From a bacterium GBS-1 (GTDB taxonomy: Bacteria; Synergistota; GBS-1): DNA of 64,000 nucleotides. Location of the stretch: NCBI GenBank assembly GCA_001443005.1, contig LEKQ01000008.1, positions 1 through 64,000 of the forward strand. Direction: 5' to 3'. Below are positions 36,213-45,731 of the stretch, one piece after another; positions within the stretch are counted from its first letter, which is position 1, and each line of letters begins with the position of its first letter. The translations under genes were made by a program, and so were the position numbers. A model generated the notes under the pieces. That model ran no database searches and had not been told where the DNA came from. It saw only the letters and a list, made by a program, of their open reading frames with translations.

Positions 36213-37613
36213 TTAAGCTCTTCCCCTTAACCTGAAATCCTCAAAGGGGAGGTCAGCATCCTCAAGAACGACGATCTTCCTTCCATAGCTTCGCTCCCAA
36301 TCCTCCTTAACTTTCTCCAAGGGTTCCTTCATCTTCGGGCTCACAATTATCTCTATGATCTCAAAGGAATTAGATGCGATAAATTTCTTAAACCTCCTTT
36401 TGATATCCATCATCAATGTCTCCTCGCTTAAAACCCAACCCTTCCCACGACAGTAAGGGCAGGTCATCCCCAACCTATCCACTAAATCGGGGCCCTCTCG
36501 CTCCCGCGTGAGCTCAAGCAAACCTAAGGGGCTAAAGGAGTGAACCTCTACCTCCCTCCTATCTTTCTCAAGCTCTGAGTAAAGCTCCTTAAGGACCAGC
36601 TCCTTGTTCCTTTCGCTTTTCATATCGATAAAGTCTATTATAACTATGCCACCTATCCCTCTTAATCTTAACTGCCTCCCTATTTCTCGCGCGGCCTCGA
36701 GGTTCGTTCTAAGAGCCGTCCTCTCAAAGCTCCCTTCCCCAACGAAGCTCGAGGTATTAACATCTATGACGGTTAAGGCTTCCGTCCTATCTATAACTAT
36801 CTCCCCACCGCAGAGAAGGCTAACCTTTCTCGATAGAAGCTGTCTAAGTTCATCCTCAACCCCATAGGCCTCAAAGAGAGATACGCCAGGCACATTATGA
36901 TAAAGGAGCTTAATTCTAGATAGGTCTTCTCCCCACCTACTTAAGACCTCCTCAACCTCTTTCAAGACCTCTTTACTGTCGGAACATATCTCCTTAACTT
37001 CAGGAGAAAACCAATCCCTTAAAACCCTCCTGACCAGTGAAGGTTCAGAATAAAGAAGAGAGGGGGTGGGAACGGAATTAAAGTTCTCCAGGATGCTAGC
37101 CCATAGGGATAAAAGTTCTCCCAGCTCCTCTAATATTCCATCATCTGTGGCATACTTAGCAGCAGTCCTAACCACAGCTCCAAACCCCTCAGGCAGAGAG
37201 CCACTTATTAGCTCCTTCAATCTCTTTCTCTCTGATGGCCTATCTATCCTCCTTGAGATCCCAACCCTATCAGAGCCCGGAAGAAGAAGGATGTAACGTC
37301 CCGGAAGCCCCACCTTCATAGTCAACCTCGGTCCCTTTAAATCCTTTCCTTCTCGAGAAACCTGCACTATAATCTCCTCTCCTACACCTATGCTCCTATT
37401 CACATCCTTAAGTGGGAGAAAACCGTTCTTCCCTAAGCCTATATCCACGAAAGCAGCTCCCATGCCGTGAAGTATTCTCTCAACCCTTCCTTTGTATATA
37501 TCTCCAACTATATCCTTAACATGCGGCCTTTCTATAAAATATTCTATTAGGAAACCATCCTCAAGAAGAGCTATCCTGGTTTCCTCATCCACGCTTATCA
37601 ATATACTTATCAA
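36213..37613 (-). CDS. rng: Ribonuclease G/E family
   Basis: A protein of about 466 residues with an S1 domain (VGDIYKGRVERILHGMGAAFVDIG), the catalytic aspartates in ALTVIDVNTSSF and GIVIIDFIDM, and the Zn-link CPYCRGKG. It cleaves AU-rich single-stranded RNA, acting in rRNA maturation and mRNA decay. It lacks the long C-terminal scaffold of RNase E, so RNase G-like. All candidate starts are TTG; the one at 37613, 9 bases after GGGGAGG, is chosen. It overlaps the DUF2344 gene. Confidence 0.9.
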   Translation of the reverse strand: MISILISVDEETRIALLEDGFLIEYFIERPHVKDIVGDIYKGRVERILHGMGAAFVDIGLGKNGFLPLKDVNRSIGVGEEIIVQVSREGKDLKGPRLTMKVGLPGRYILLLPGSDRVGISRRIDRPSERKRLKELISGSLPEGFGAVVRTAAKYATDDGILEELGELLSLWASILENFNSVPTPSLLYSEPSLVRRVLRDWFSPEVKEICSDSKEVLKEVEEVLSRWGEDLSRIKLLYHNVPGVSLFEAYGVEDELRQLLSRKVSLLCGGEIVIDRTEALTVIDVNTSSFVGEGSFERTALRTNLEAAREIGRQLRLRGIGGIVIIDFIDMKSERNKELVLKELYSELEKDRREVEVHSFSPLGLLELTREREGPDLVDRLGMTCPYCRGKGWVLSEETLMMDIKRRFKKFIASNSFEIIEIIVSPKMKEPLEKVKEDWERSYGRKIVVLEDADLPFEDFRLRGRA

Positions 37614-38196
37614 GATCCTCAACCTCCCCAAAGGGGTTTAATATCTTTCCATCTTCAAAACGCCATATCCCCAGTCTCCTGATCAAAAAGATATCCTGCC
37701 ACGAAAGCCCCGAAGAGAAAAGAAGCTTAACTATCCCTGAAGCTCCCGGCGTAAGAAAAAGGAAAAGCCTATAAACCTTCGGATAAAGCTTAATAATCTT
37801 GTATAAAGCACCTTTAACCCCGTCCAGCTTCAGTTCACACTCGCTTGAAAGAAAGACATCGTAAATTGAAAAGTTCACGAACTTCACTATATCGAAATCG
37901 GGAGAGCTCTCACACCTTAAAAACCAAAGCTCCGGAGGAAGCTCCTCATTCAGCTTATGTACTACATCCAAGGGCACCCTAACCTCAGTTAGCTCCAGAT
38001 CAACGTATTCCCGTAACCCCTCAACACCCACAGGTAAAGGAGGGCCCAAGCTTATCTTCATCTGAGGCGAGAAGCCACCGCTATAGCCGATCGGTATGGA
38101 AGCCCTTCTTAAAGCCCGCTTTAGGGCATTTAGCCAATCAAGATGAGATATAAATCTAAAGGAACCAAGCTTTCTATACTCGAGACGCAATCTCAT
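37585..38196 (-). CDS. TIGR03936 / DUF2344 radical-SAM-linked protein
   Basis: A protein of about 203 residues with the family start RLRLEYRKLGSFRFISHLDWLNALKRALRRA and GYSGGFSPQMKISLGPPLPVG. It is nearly always paired with a B12-binding radical SAM protein and rng, as here; in some bacteria the two are fused. Its function is unknown, perhaps binding or presenting the substrate of the radical SAM enzyme. The ATG at 38196 is chosen because conserved sequence begins there. Confidence 0.85.
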   Translation of the reverse strand: MRLRLEYRKLGSFRFISHLDWLNALKRALRRASIPIGYSGGFSPQMKISLGPPLPVGVEGLREYVDLELTEVRVPLDVVHKLNEELPPELWFLRCESSPDFDIVKFVNFSIYDVFLSSECELKLDGVKGALYKIIKLYPKVYRLFLFLTPGASGIVKLLFSSGLSWQDIFLIRRLGIWRFEDGKILNPFGEVEDLDKYIDKRG

Positions 38197-39958
38197 TCCT
38201 AACACTGTATTTTTGACAGACCCCACATCTCAAACAAGAATCCCAACGACAATCACCCGACGCTCTACCTAAAAGCGCACTCCTATGTTCCAATATAAGG
38301 AAATCCTTATCTACTCCTGAATCTAAGAAATCCCAAGGAAGCTTTTCATCGTAGGATATCTTCCTCTGAGCATAGTAATAAGGATCAATTCCCTCCTCGG
38401 AGAATGCGGAAATCCAAGTCCTCATGTTAAGCTGCTCATCCCATCCGTCAAATCTGGCTCCCTTTCTCCAAGCTCTCTCTATAACCGAAGCCAAATTATG
38501 ATCTCCCCGAGCGAAAACCGCCTCTAAAAAGCTCAGGTCCACATCATGATAGTGAACCTCAATATCCTTACCTTTAAGCGAGGACTTTATGAACCTCATC
38601 CTCTCCCTGAGAACATCCTGAGGAAGCTGCCCCTCCCACTGAAAAGGGGTATGAGCCTTGGGAACGAAGGAAGCTAAGCTCACAGATAGGGAAAACCTCC
38701 TATTAAACCTCTTACCTAAGCGGTGTATACCCTTGACGAGGGATACCAAACCTGATATATCCTCATCACCCTCCGTTGGCAAGCCAACCATAAAGTAAAG
38801 CTTAACCCTGTTCCATCCCCTCTTAGCGAGCTCCTCTACGGTCTTAAAGATATCATCGTCGGTTATGTTCTTATTTATGACATCCCTGAGCCTCTGAGTG
38901 CCAGCCTCCGGAGCGAAGGTGAGGGTTGTTTTCCTTCCATCGCTCATAATCTCCTCGGCCAAGTCAATTGAAAATGTATCCATTCTTAAGGATGGTAAGG
39001 ACAGGGATAATCTTAAACCGAGCCTTTGAAACTCCGACCTCAAGCTAATCAAAGCCTCTTTAATCATGGAATAGTCACAGGAAGCTAATGAAGTAAGGGA
39101 TAGCTCCTCATATCCGGTGGATAAAACCAAGTTCTTAGCGATCTCAACCACCTTATCTAAGCTCCTCTCCCTAACGGGCCTGTAGACCATTCCTGCTTGA
39201 CAAAACCTACAGCCTCGGGTGCAACCCCTGAAAACCTCGACGGAAACCCTATCATGAACTATCTCAGTCCATGGAACTAAATCAACCTTAGGGTAAAAAC
39301 CCTCATCTAGGCTTGGGATAATGCTCCTTCGTACTAGCTTACTCCTCCCATGAGCGAGAGGAACCCATAACCATGGAAAGTGATCTCCAGCCTCAGCTAA
39401 GAAATCTCTCCTTTTACCCCCAGCTCTTCTCCAATCTCTATAAGCCCTCAACAGCTCAAGAAAAGCTTCCTCTCCATCACCGAGAAGAAAGCAATCGAAG
39501 AAGGGGGCATAAACTTGAGCAGTGAAAGCTCCCGGTCCTCCACCTATCACTATAGGATGATCATCATCCCTATCCTCAGCTCTTATCGGTATCCCTCCGA
39601 GATCAAGCAGGGTCAATATGTTAGTTGCATTCATCTCATATTGTAAGGTTACACCGAGGAAGTCGAAATCTTTAAGGGGGGTGCTGCTCTCTAGAGACCT
39701 CAAAAACTCACCCCTACTTCTAAGAAGCATCTCCGCATCTATCCAGGGAGTGAAAGCCCTCTCTGCAGATAGCCACTCAAAGCCGTTTAATAGCCAATAA
39801 AGTATCTTATAGCCTAAATAAGACATTCCTATCTCATAGGTGTCAGGATAGGCGAGGCAAACCCTCACCTCCGATCTTTTCCACTCCTTAGCAGGGATAT
39901 TCCACTCTCTCCCTATATATCTTGAAGGGCGTGAAACCAAAGATAACCAGTCTCTCAT
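38174..39958 (-). CDS. TIGR03960 family B12-binding radical SAM protein
   Basis: A 594-residue radical SAM protein. N-terminal cobalamin-binding-like region (VRVCLAYPDTYEIGMSYLG), then the [4Fe-4S] motif in VFRGCTRGCRFCQAGMVYRP (CxxxCxxC), and a C-terminal cysteine cluster DSCLRCGVCQ-type that may hold a second cluster. The reaction is not known; the link with rng suggests RNA modification, but that is only inference. It overlaps its DUF2344 partner by 23 bases and rodA by 4. Confidence 0.88.
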   Translation of the reverse strand: MRDWLSLVSRPSRYIGREWNIPAKEWKRSEVRVCLAYPDTYEIGMSYLGYKILYWLLNGFEWLSAERAFTPWIDAEMLLRSRGEFLRSLESSTPLKDFDFLGVTLQYEMNATNILTLLDLGGIPIRAEDRDDDHPIVIGGGPGAFTAQVYAPFFDCFLLGDGEEAFLELLRAYRDWRRAGGKRRDFLAEAGDHFPWLWVPLAHGRSKLVRRSIIPSLDEGFYPKVDLVPWTEIVHDRVSVEVFRGCTRGCRFCQAGMVYRPVRERSLDKVVEIAKNLVLSTGYEELSLTSLASCDYSMIKEALISLRSEFQRLGLRLSLSLPSLRMDTFSIDLAEEIMSDGRKTTLTFAPEAGTQRLRDVINKNITDDDIFKTVEELAKRGWNRVKLYFMVGLPTEGDEDISGLVSLVKGIHRLGKRFNRRFSLSVSLASFVPKAHTPFQWEGQLPQDVLRERMRFIKSSLKGKDIEVHYHDVDLSFLEAVFARGDHNLASVIERAWRKGARFDGWDEQLNMRTWISAFSEEGIDPYYYAQRKISYDEKLPWDFLDSGVDKDFLILEHRSALLGRASGDCRWDSCLRCGVCQKYSVRNEIASRV

Positions 39959-41031
39959 GACTCTCTTAAAAATCTATGCCTATACACGCTCAGCACCATA
40001 CCTAAGGAGGCCATAAAGGATAGGGAGACACTACCACCATAACTGAAAAAGGGTAGAGGAAGACCCTTAACGGGTATTAAGCCTAACGTCATCGCAACGT
40101 TCACAAATATATGAAGGAAAAATATGGAAAGAACCCCAGAAACTAGGTAAAACCCCTCCTTATCCTTAGAAAGGAGAGCGATATGATACATTCTCCATAA
40201 AAGCAGGGAATAAAGCAGAAGAAGAAGGGAAGTGCCTAAGAAACCGAACTCCTCTCCCCAAACGCAAAAAACGAAATCAGTATGGTGCTCAGGCAGAAAT
40301 CTGAGTCTATGCTGAAGTCCCCTTAAAAAGCCAGCTCCAAAGATTCCCCCTGCCCCTAAGGATATCTTCGCTTGAAGGAGATTATAACCAGCTCCCAAAG
40401 GGTCATACTCCGGGTCAAGAAAGACTAAAAGCCTCCTTTTCTGATAATCCTTTAGGAACTCCCAGAAGATAGGGATAGAACCCAAAGAAGCAAGAAGGGA
40501 TAAAAAGAAATGCCTAAGGTGAGAAACTGATAGAAATAGATAAAGGAAAAATATAAATAAGATTACGGCAGATGTCCCTAAATCGGGTTGCTTAGCTATG
40601 ACCAAAGCAGGTATAAGCGAGTATAGTGATAGCTCAAGAACATCCTTCCACCCATCGATGGAGCCTTTAACTGAAAGGAGCCTAGAGTAAAGCAGTATTA
40701 AAGCGGGCTTCATGAATTCAGAGGGCTGAAAGGAAATCCCAAAGAGCGTAATCCATCTCTTTGCTCCTCCCGCCCCTCTCTCCAAAACGAGCGTAAAAAG
40801 AAGCAAAAGCAAAACGAAAGCATAGATAAACTTGCTACCCTTAACCAATCGATGGTAGTCGTAGAAGGAGAGGGAAAAGCAAAAAATCAAACCCATGACG
40901 TTCCATATAAGCTGCCTATAAAAGTAAACCTCCTTTTCCCCTTGGGTAGCGCTATATAAATTCAACATCCCAAGAAGCAACAGTAATAGCACGAGTCCAA
41001 CCAAAAATTGGTCCAATCCTCTTAACCTCAA
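39955..41031 (-). CDS. rodA: Peptidoglycan polymerase RodA
   Basis: A 358-residue SEDS membrane protein with about ten transmembrane helices, the catalytic region GGAKRWITLFGISFQPSEFMKPA in part, and PLGAGYNLLQAKISLGAGGIFG and LPFFSYGGSVSLS. It polymerises lipid II for the lateral wall together with PBP2 (mrdA, 43 kb). It overlaps the radical SAM gene by 4 bases. Confidence 0.93.
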   Translation of the reverse strand: MRLRGLDQFLVGLVLLLLLLGMLNLYSATQGEKEVYFYRQLIWNVMGLIFCFSLSFYDYHRLVKGSKFIYAFVLLLLLFTLVLERGAGGAKRWITLFGISFQPSEFMKPALILLYSRLLSVKGSIDGWKDVLELSLYSLIPALVIAKQPDLGTSAVILFIFFLYLFLSVSHLRHFFLSLLASLGSIPIFWEFLKDYQKRRLLVFLDPEYDPLGAGYNLLQAKISLGAGGIFGAGFLRGLQHRLRFLPEHHTDFVFCVWGEEFGFLGTSLLLLLYSLLLWRMYHIALLSKDKEGFYLVSGVLSIFFLHIFVNVAMTLGLIPVKGLPLPFFSYGGSVSLSFMASLGMVLSVYRHRFLRES

Positions 41032-41035
41032 GCGA

Positions 41036-41317
41036 CTATCTCTCCCAATCCCTCGACGCAGGTCTTCCTATAACAGGAACGCTAATGAACAGGAAAGTTT
41101 CTCCGTTCTCCCTCTTAACCTTCATCTGAACCCTATCCTTATCATAGTTCACATAATCCTTAAGCACCATCAATATCCTATCCATCATCTCAAGCATATC
41201 ATCCTTCGTCAGCTCCATCCTATCATGCTTAAGCATTATCTCCAGCCTGCTTTTCGCTATCTGAGAAGACGACTCTTTTTTCTTAAATAGCTTAAACAGA
41301 GAAAGCAACTTTATCAC
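41036..41317 (-). CDS. minE: Cell division topological specificity factor MinE
   Basis: A 93-residue MinE: an N-terminal amphipathic and MinD-binding stretch (SSQIAKSRLEIMLKHDR) and a C-terminal dimer domain ending in short beta strands (FLFISVPVIG). It drives MinCD oscillation so that the FtsZ ring forms at mid-cell. Overlaps minD by 4 bases. Somewhat divergent, but the gene order minC-minD-minE is decisive. Confidence 0.9.
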   Translation of the reverse strand: MIKLLSLFKLFKKKESSSQIAKSRLEIMLKHDRMELTKDDMLEMMDRILMVLKDYVNYDKDRVQMKVKRENGETFLFISVPVIGRPASRDWER

Positions 41318-42114
41318 CTTCCACCGAAAAGTTGCCTAAGCTTACTCCAAAATCCTGTGTTCTTTCTGGGAGAAAGCTCTATAATAGGCACATCCTCTCC
41401 CTGAAGCCTCGCAACGATATTCTTAAAGGCCCTTGAGGCATCACTATCATCCCTGAATATAACCGGCTCTCCTTTATTTGTGGCGACTATAACCTCCTCA
41501 TCGTCAGGGATTATGCCCAACAAAGGAACCGCTAGTATGTCGAGAACATCTCTGACGCTAAGCATATCCCCCTTTTCCACCATATCTAACCTTATCCTGT
41601 TAATTATAAGCTGGGGAACCCCCTTCCCCATCGCCTCAAGCAACCCTATTATCCTATCGGCATCCCTTACTGCGGAAACCTCGGGAGTGGTAACCACTAT
41701 TGCCTTATCAGCCCCTATAGCTGCGTTTCTAAACCCCGTCTCTATACCAGCAGGACTATCTATCAGCACATAGTCGAATATCTTCCTCAACTTAGAGCAA
41801 ACCTCTAACATCTGCTCGGAGGTTATAGCTTCTTTGGTCCTCGTCTGAGCAGCCGGAAGGAGAAATAGGTTCTCCAACCTCTTATCCCTCACGAGAGCCT
41901 GCTCTAGCCTACAGCTTCCCTCCACAACATCAACGATGTTAAAGACTATCCTATTTTCAAGACCTAAAACCACATCGAGGTTTCTTAAACCTATATCAGC
42001 ATCAACCGTAACAACCTTCGCCCCCCGAAGAGCCAAACCAACACCGAGATTAGCTGTAACCGTAGTCTTACCAACCCCTCCTTTCCCGGAGGTTATAACG
42101 TATACTTCTCCCAT
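41314..42114 (-). CDS. minD: Septum site-determining ATPase MinD
   Basis: A 266-residue MinD with deviant Walker A SGKGGVGKTTVTANLG, DADIGLRNLDVVLGLENR, VLIDSPAGIE and a C-terminal membrane-targeting helix (TGFWSKLRQLFGG). It dimerises on ATP, binds the membrane and carries MinC. Starts 4 bases after the minC stop. Confidence 0.96.
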   Translation of the reverse strand: MGEVYVITSGKGGVGKTTVTANLGVGLALRGAKVVTVDADIGLRNLDVVLGLENRIVFNIVDVVEGSCRLEQALVRDKRLENLFLLPAAQTRTKEAITSEQMLEVCSKLRKIFDYVLIDSPAGIETGFRNAAIGADKAIVVTTPEVSAVRDADRIIGLLEAMGKGVPQLIINRIRLDMVEKGDMLSVRDVLDILAVPLLGIIPDDEEVIVATNKGEPVIFRDDSDASRAFKNIVARLQGEDVPIIELSPRKNTGFWSKLRQLFGGR

Positions 42115-42118
42115 AAGA

Positions 42119-42745
42119 TCACCCTCCTCGAATCGGATGAAAATCCACCTTATCCCTTGAAAAGGTCACCATGAAGGGTCTATCTCCTGAAAGGCTCGAA
42201 GGCAAAGATACAACCTTGTTCTTGATCACAAGGATAGATGGAGATAACTTAAGGGCTACAACAAAAACCTCATCTCCAGAGTTTATTCCAACGTAGGCAC
42301 TTCCCCTCAGAGCACCAAAAACGGCAAGATTTCCCCCAACGTAAACCTCAGCTCCAGGATTGACATCCCCTATGATCACAAGATCCCCCTCATGCTCTAA
42401 GGAGACCCCAGACCTAAGGGTTCCAAAGTGAAAGAGAGAGTTTCTAGAGGGCACCTGAGGTAAAACCTGGGGGAGAAAATCCCTAACCACCGCCCTCGTC
42501 GATGGATCAAAGGCCTCCACCCCTATAAGCTTTAGAAAGGGCTTTCTGGAAAGCAATTCATCTACAAGCTTATAATCCTCTCTAGTAAGCTTTCTCCTTC
42601 CCAAATCTATAAAGATCTTGCCCTCATTGAAAAAGGACGACCCTAGCTTTTCCCTAAGCTCATCTATAACTTTTTCCCAGGAAGCCTCCTCATCTATAAC
42701 TACCCTTATTCCTCCCTTCATCCCCTTAAGCTTTACCGCTTCCAT
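42119..42745 (-). CDS. minC: Septum site-determining protein MinC
   Basis: A protein of about 208 residues. N-terminal FtsZ-inhibitor domain (about 1-100) and C-terminal beta-helix (FHFGTLRSGVSLEHEGDLVIIGDVNPGAEVYVGGNLAVFGALRG, in part), the conserved MinD-binding surface. ATG at 42745 follows AGGAGGT by 7 bases and is preferred to the ATG two codons earlier. It overlaps the mrdA stop. Confidence 0.92.
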   Translation of the reverse strand: MEAVKLKGMKGGIRVVIDEEASWEKVIDELREKLGSSFFNEGKIFIDLGRRKLTREDYKLVDELLSRKPFLKLIGVEAFDPSTRAVVRDFLPQVLPQVPSRNSLFHFGTLRSGVSLEHEGDLVIIGDVNPGAEVYVGGNLAVFGALRGSAYVGINSGDEVFVVALKLSPSILVIKNKVVSLPSSLSGDRPFMVTFSRDKVDFHPIRGG

Positions 42746-44492
42746 AACCATACCTCCTGAAGAAGAAGTCCAAAATCTTTTTAGCTATGGGAACGGCTAC
42801 TCCTCCACCCATTCCCCCCTCTTCAACCAAAACTACTATTGTCACCTTAGGATCATCGTAGGGGGCAAACCCCATAAACCAAGCGTGTTCCTTACCCCTT
42901 GGGTTTTGAGCACTTCCAGTCTTGCCTGCAGCCTTAAACTCGCCAGATAGTGCGCGAGCTGTTCCATCAGAGACCGCAAGCCGCATCCCCTTCCTAACTT
43001 CATCTATTACAGATTTTGGCAAGGAGAGCTCCCAATAAACTTCAGGGTTAAACCTCTCTATGATGTTTCCATCCTCATCCTGCAAAAGTTGGGCCACCTT
43101 AGGTCTATAAAAGGTCCCACCATTAGCGATAGCTGAAACCAAAGAAGCGAGCTGAATCGGTGTAACAAGGAGATAACTTTGGCCTATAGAAAAGTTTATT
43201 GTGTCCCCAGGATACCAGGGCTCACCTATCTTCTTCTTCTTCCACTCCGCCGTTGGTATGAACCCCTCTGCCTCGGAATCTAAATCCACACCTGTTTTAA
43301 TACCTAATCCACATCTCTTAGCATAGCTTGATATCTTACCCACTCCCAACTCCCTACCTACAGTATAAAAGTATATATTACAAGATTGAGCTATCGCTTG
43401 ATAAAGGTCAACCACCCCATGCCCCCCTTCTCTCCAACACTTGAACTCCCTATTACCAACCGTTAGGGAACCGGTGCACAAAACTCTCCTTGAAGGAGAA
43501 ACTACCCCCTCAGAGAGCGCACCTAAAGCAACAACTACCTTAAATAAGGAGCCGGGCGGAAGCTCAGCCTGTACAGCCCTATTGAACATGGGGCGATCAG
43601 GATTGCCAACCAAATCCCTCCACTCCCAGGAATCTATTCCCCAAACGAACGTGTTCGGATCAAAGGAAGGTTTTGAAACCAGCGCCAGAACAGAACCATC
43701 CTTGGGATCCATAACCACAACGCAGCCTCTATTTTCTCCTAAAGCGTCATAGGCAACTTTCTGAAGGTGCCTATCTATATTTAAAACCAAGCTAAAACCA
43801 TTTACAGGGGGAGACTCCTTTAAGACCGAAACCTCCCTACCCAAAGCATCAACCTCTATCTCCCTATAACCATCAAGCCCCTTAAGATAATCCTCATAAA
43901 CTCTCTCCACACCTAACTTTCCTATCTGATCCCCACCCCTGTATCCCCTATTACCGTAAAGCTTCAGCTCTCTCTCAGATATCTCAGCGGTGTAACCCAA
44001 AATGTGGGCGAATAGATCTCCCCATGGATAGAACCTCCTACTATCAACCTCAAGACTTAAAAAGGGCTTAGAAGACAACCAGTTCCTTAAGTCCACGACC
44101 TGCACAAGGGTGAGGTTGTCTAAAATCATAACGGGCCAATAGTTAGAGTAAAACCTTCTTTTATAATTCCTGCAAACCTCATCATAAGGAATGGAAACCT
44201 CCATAGATAGCTCCCTCAAAAAATCCTCAACGGAAGGATAACCATTCCTCAATAAAGATGCTGGAACGAAGGACAGACCAAAGGTAGGAAGGTTTATAGC
44301 CAAAGGAGAACCCCCTCTATCATATATAAAGCCTCGTGCAGCCTTAACCCTGTGAATGCGAATCCTGTTTTCCTGAGCCGCTACTTTATACCGCTCTTCC
44401 ATAAAAACTTGAATATACCAGAGCCTTCCGAGAAGGATAACAAACAGCAGAGCATAAGCTATCATAAGCATCGAAAGCCTATTGACCCTCAA
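42726..44492 (-). CDS. mrdA: Penicillin-binding protein 2
   Basis: A 588-residue class B PBP: one N-terminal transmembrane helix, a PBP dimerisation domain and a transpeptidase domain with SLFK (SxxK, in ELPPGSLFKVV), SCN (AQSCNIYFYTVG) and KTGS (AGKTGSAQNP). It crosslinks peptidoglycan in the elongasome with RodA. It lies between mreD and minC, the normal order of this cluster. Confidence 0.95.
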   Translation of the reverse strand: MRVNRLSMLMIAYALLFVILLGRLWYIQVFMEERYKVAAQENRIRIHRVKAARGFIYDRGGSPLAINLPTFGLSFVPASLLRNGYPSVEDFLRELSMEVSIPYDEVCRNYKRRFYSNYWPVMILDNLTLVQVVDLRNWLSSKPFLSLEVDSRRFYPWGDLFAHILGYTAEISERELKLYGNRGYRGGDQIGKLGVERVYEDYLKGLDGYREIEVDALGREVSVLKESPPVNGFSLVLNIDRHLQKVAYDALGENRGCVVVMDPKDGSVLALVSKPSFDPNTFVWGIDSWEWRDLVGNPDRPMFNRAVQAELPPGSLFKVVVALGALSEGVVSPSRRVLCTGSLTVGNREFKCWREGGHGVVDLYQAIAQSCNIYFYTVGRELGVGKISSYAKRCGLGIKTGVDLDSEAEGFIPTAEWKKKKIGEPWYPGDTINFSIGQSYLLVTPIQLASLVSAIANGGTFYRPKVAQLLQDEDGNIIERFNPEVYWELSLPKSVIDEVRKGMRLAVSDGTARALSGEFKAAGKTGSAQNPRGKEHAWFMGFAPYDDPKVTIVVLVEEGGMGGGVAVPIAKKILDFFFRRYGYGSGKA

Positions 44493-44941
44493 GCTGTCAC
44501 ACCACCGCTCTTCCTACTGATGAAGATAAAGCCTATCAGGAAGATAAAAACATCCACTATTACCCTTCCCGTGAGGATCAGATAGCTTACCTCATATTCT
44601 ATCCCTAAGATATGATAAAAAGCCATCTTAAAAACCTGAAAGAAGGAGAAAACCATTATACAAGCAAATAAATTTGTAAGATAGTTAAGCCTTCTTCTAT
44701 AAAACTGGACCATTAAAGAAAAGATATAATACGACAAAATAAAATAAATAGAGCTTAACCCTATGATAGGCTCCCAACGCAGGTCCACTAGTAAACCGCT
44801 TAAAAACGCTAAGAAAATCCCCTTCGCTTCACTCAAATAAAAGGCCGAAAGGATGATAATCACCAAAACGAGGTCTGGAGTCAGGGCTCCCAAAGTTAAG
44901 GAAAAAGCTCCTTCTAAACAAAGAGATAAAATTATGAGCAA
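44489..44941 (-). CDS. mreD: Rod shape-determining protein MreD
   Basis: A 150-residue membrane protein with four to five transmembrane helices (for example VLVIIILSAFYL, GIFLAFLSGLLVDLRWE, VIVDVFIFLIGFIFI). MreD sequences are poorly conserved; the call rests on topology, the FLSGLLxDL motif and its place between mreC and mrdA. The start is probably TTG, with a distant Shine-Dalgarno-like AAGG, so the first residues are uncertain. Confidence 0.85.
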   Translation of the reverse strand: MLIILSLCLEGAFSLTLGALTPDLVLVIIILSAFYLSEAKGIFLAFLSGLLVDLRWEPIIGLSSIYFILSYYIFSLMVQFYRRRLNYLTNLFACIMVFSFFQVFKMAFYHILGIEYEVSYLILTGRVIVDVFIFLIGFIFISRKSGGVTA

Positions 44942-44960
44942 AAACCAAACTATGCAGCCA

Positions 44961-45731
44961 TCACCTTCCCTTTAACACCCAAAGATTATCAAGTTTACTT
45001 AAGTCCTCAAAGGGCTTCACATGTACCTCCACGAACTCCCCTCTTTTTTTAACATAAACGACTTTCCCAATTCTTATTCCTCCTGGGATGTTTCCTCCCA
45101 TCCCAGCAGCTACAACTTCATCATCAATGGAGACATCCCCTTCTTCAAATATGTAAAGCAACTCACAGTAAGCTCCACCGGTCCCCCTTAAAACGCCAAA
45201 ACTTCTCGATCTTGACACCAACGCCCCTATTATGGAGTTACGAGAGGTGATAAGCCTTACACGGGACATCTTTGAGCTAACCTCAACAACCTCTCCAACC
45301 AAACCATTCTCCCCTAAAACAACCATACCAACGCTTATACCAGAATCCTTACCCTTATTAATAACCACCTCGCTGAACCATCTATCTGGAAATCTATAAA
45401 CTACCTTACAAGGGATATAACCTTCCTTAAGACTATCCTCCTTAAAACCGTTAACCCTTACCATGGAGAGACTATGCCTTAAGAGAGCTAACTCTCTTCT
45501 AAGGTCGGCGTTTTCCCTAAGAAGATCCCTATGAAGCCGGAAAAAGGATATAAGATCCGATAGCTTCCGTAACGGTAGAGAGAAAACTTCCTCTACGGGG
45601 AATATAAAAGAAGCATAACCCTTACGCATCAACTCTATCCCAGGCCAACTTTTGAGGCTTAAGGAAGAGAGAACCAAGGATAGAAAGATGAAAAAGCCTA
45701 CTAAAAACCAACCTTTCTTAAGCCCCTCCAA
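44961..45731 (-). CDS. mreC: Rod shape-determining protein MreC
   Basis: A 256-residue MreC: an N-terminal transmembrane helix (WFLVGFFIFLSLVLSSL), a coiled coil (LLRENADLRRELALLRH) and a periplasmic beta domain with VVINKGKDSGISVGMVVLGENGLVGEV. It organises PBP2, RodA and MreB. It begins one base before the mreB stop ends, so mreB-mreC are coupled. Confidence 0.93.
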   Translation of the reverse strand: MEGLKKGWFLVGFFIFLSLVLSSLSLKSWPGIELMRKGYASFIFPVEEVFSLPLRKLSDLISFFRLHRDLLRENADLRRELALLRHSLSMVRVNGFKEDSLKEGYIPCKVVYRFPDRWFSEVVINKGKDSGISVGMVVLGENGLVGEVVEVSSKMSRVRLITSRNSIIGALVSRSRSFGVLRGTGGAYCELLYIFEEGDVSIDDEVVAAGMGGNIPGGIRIGKVVYVKKRGEFVEVHVKPFEDLSKLDNLWVLKGR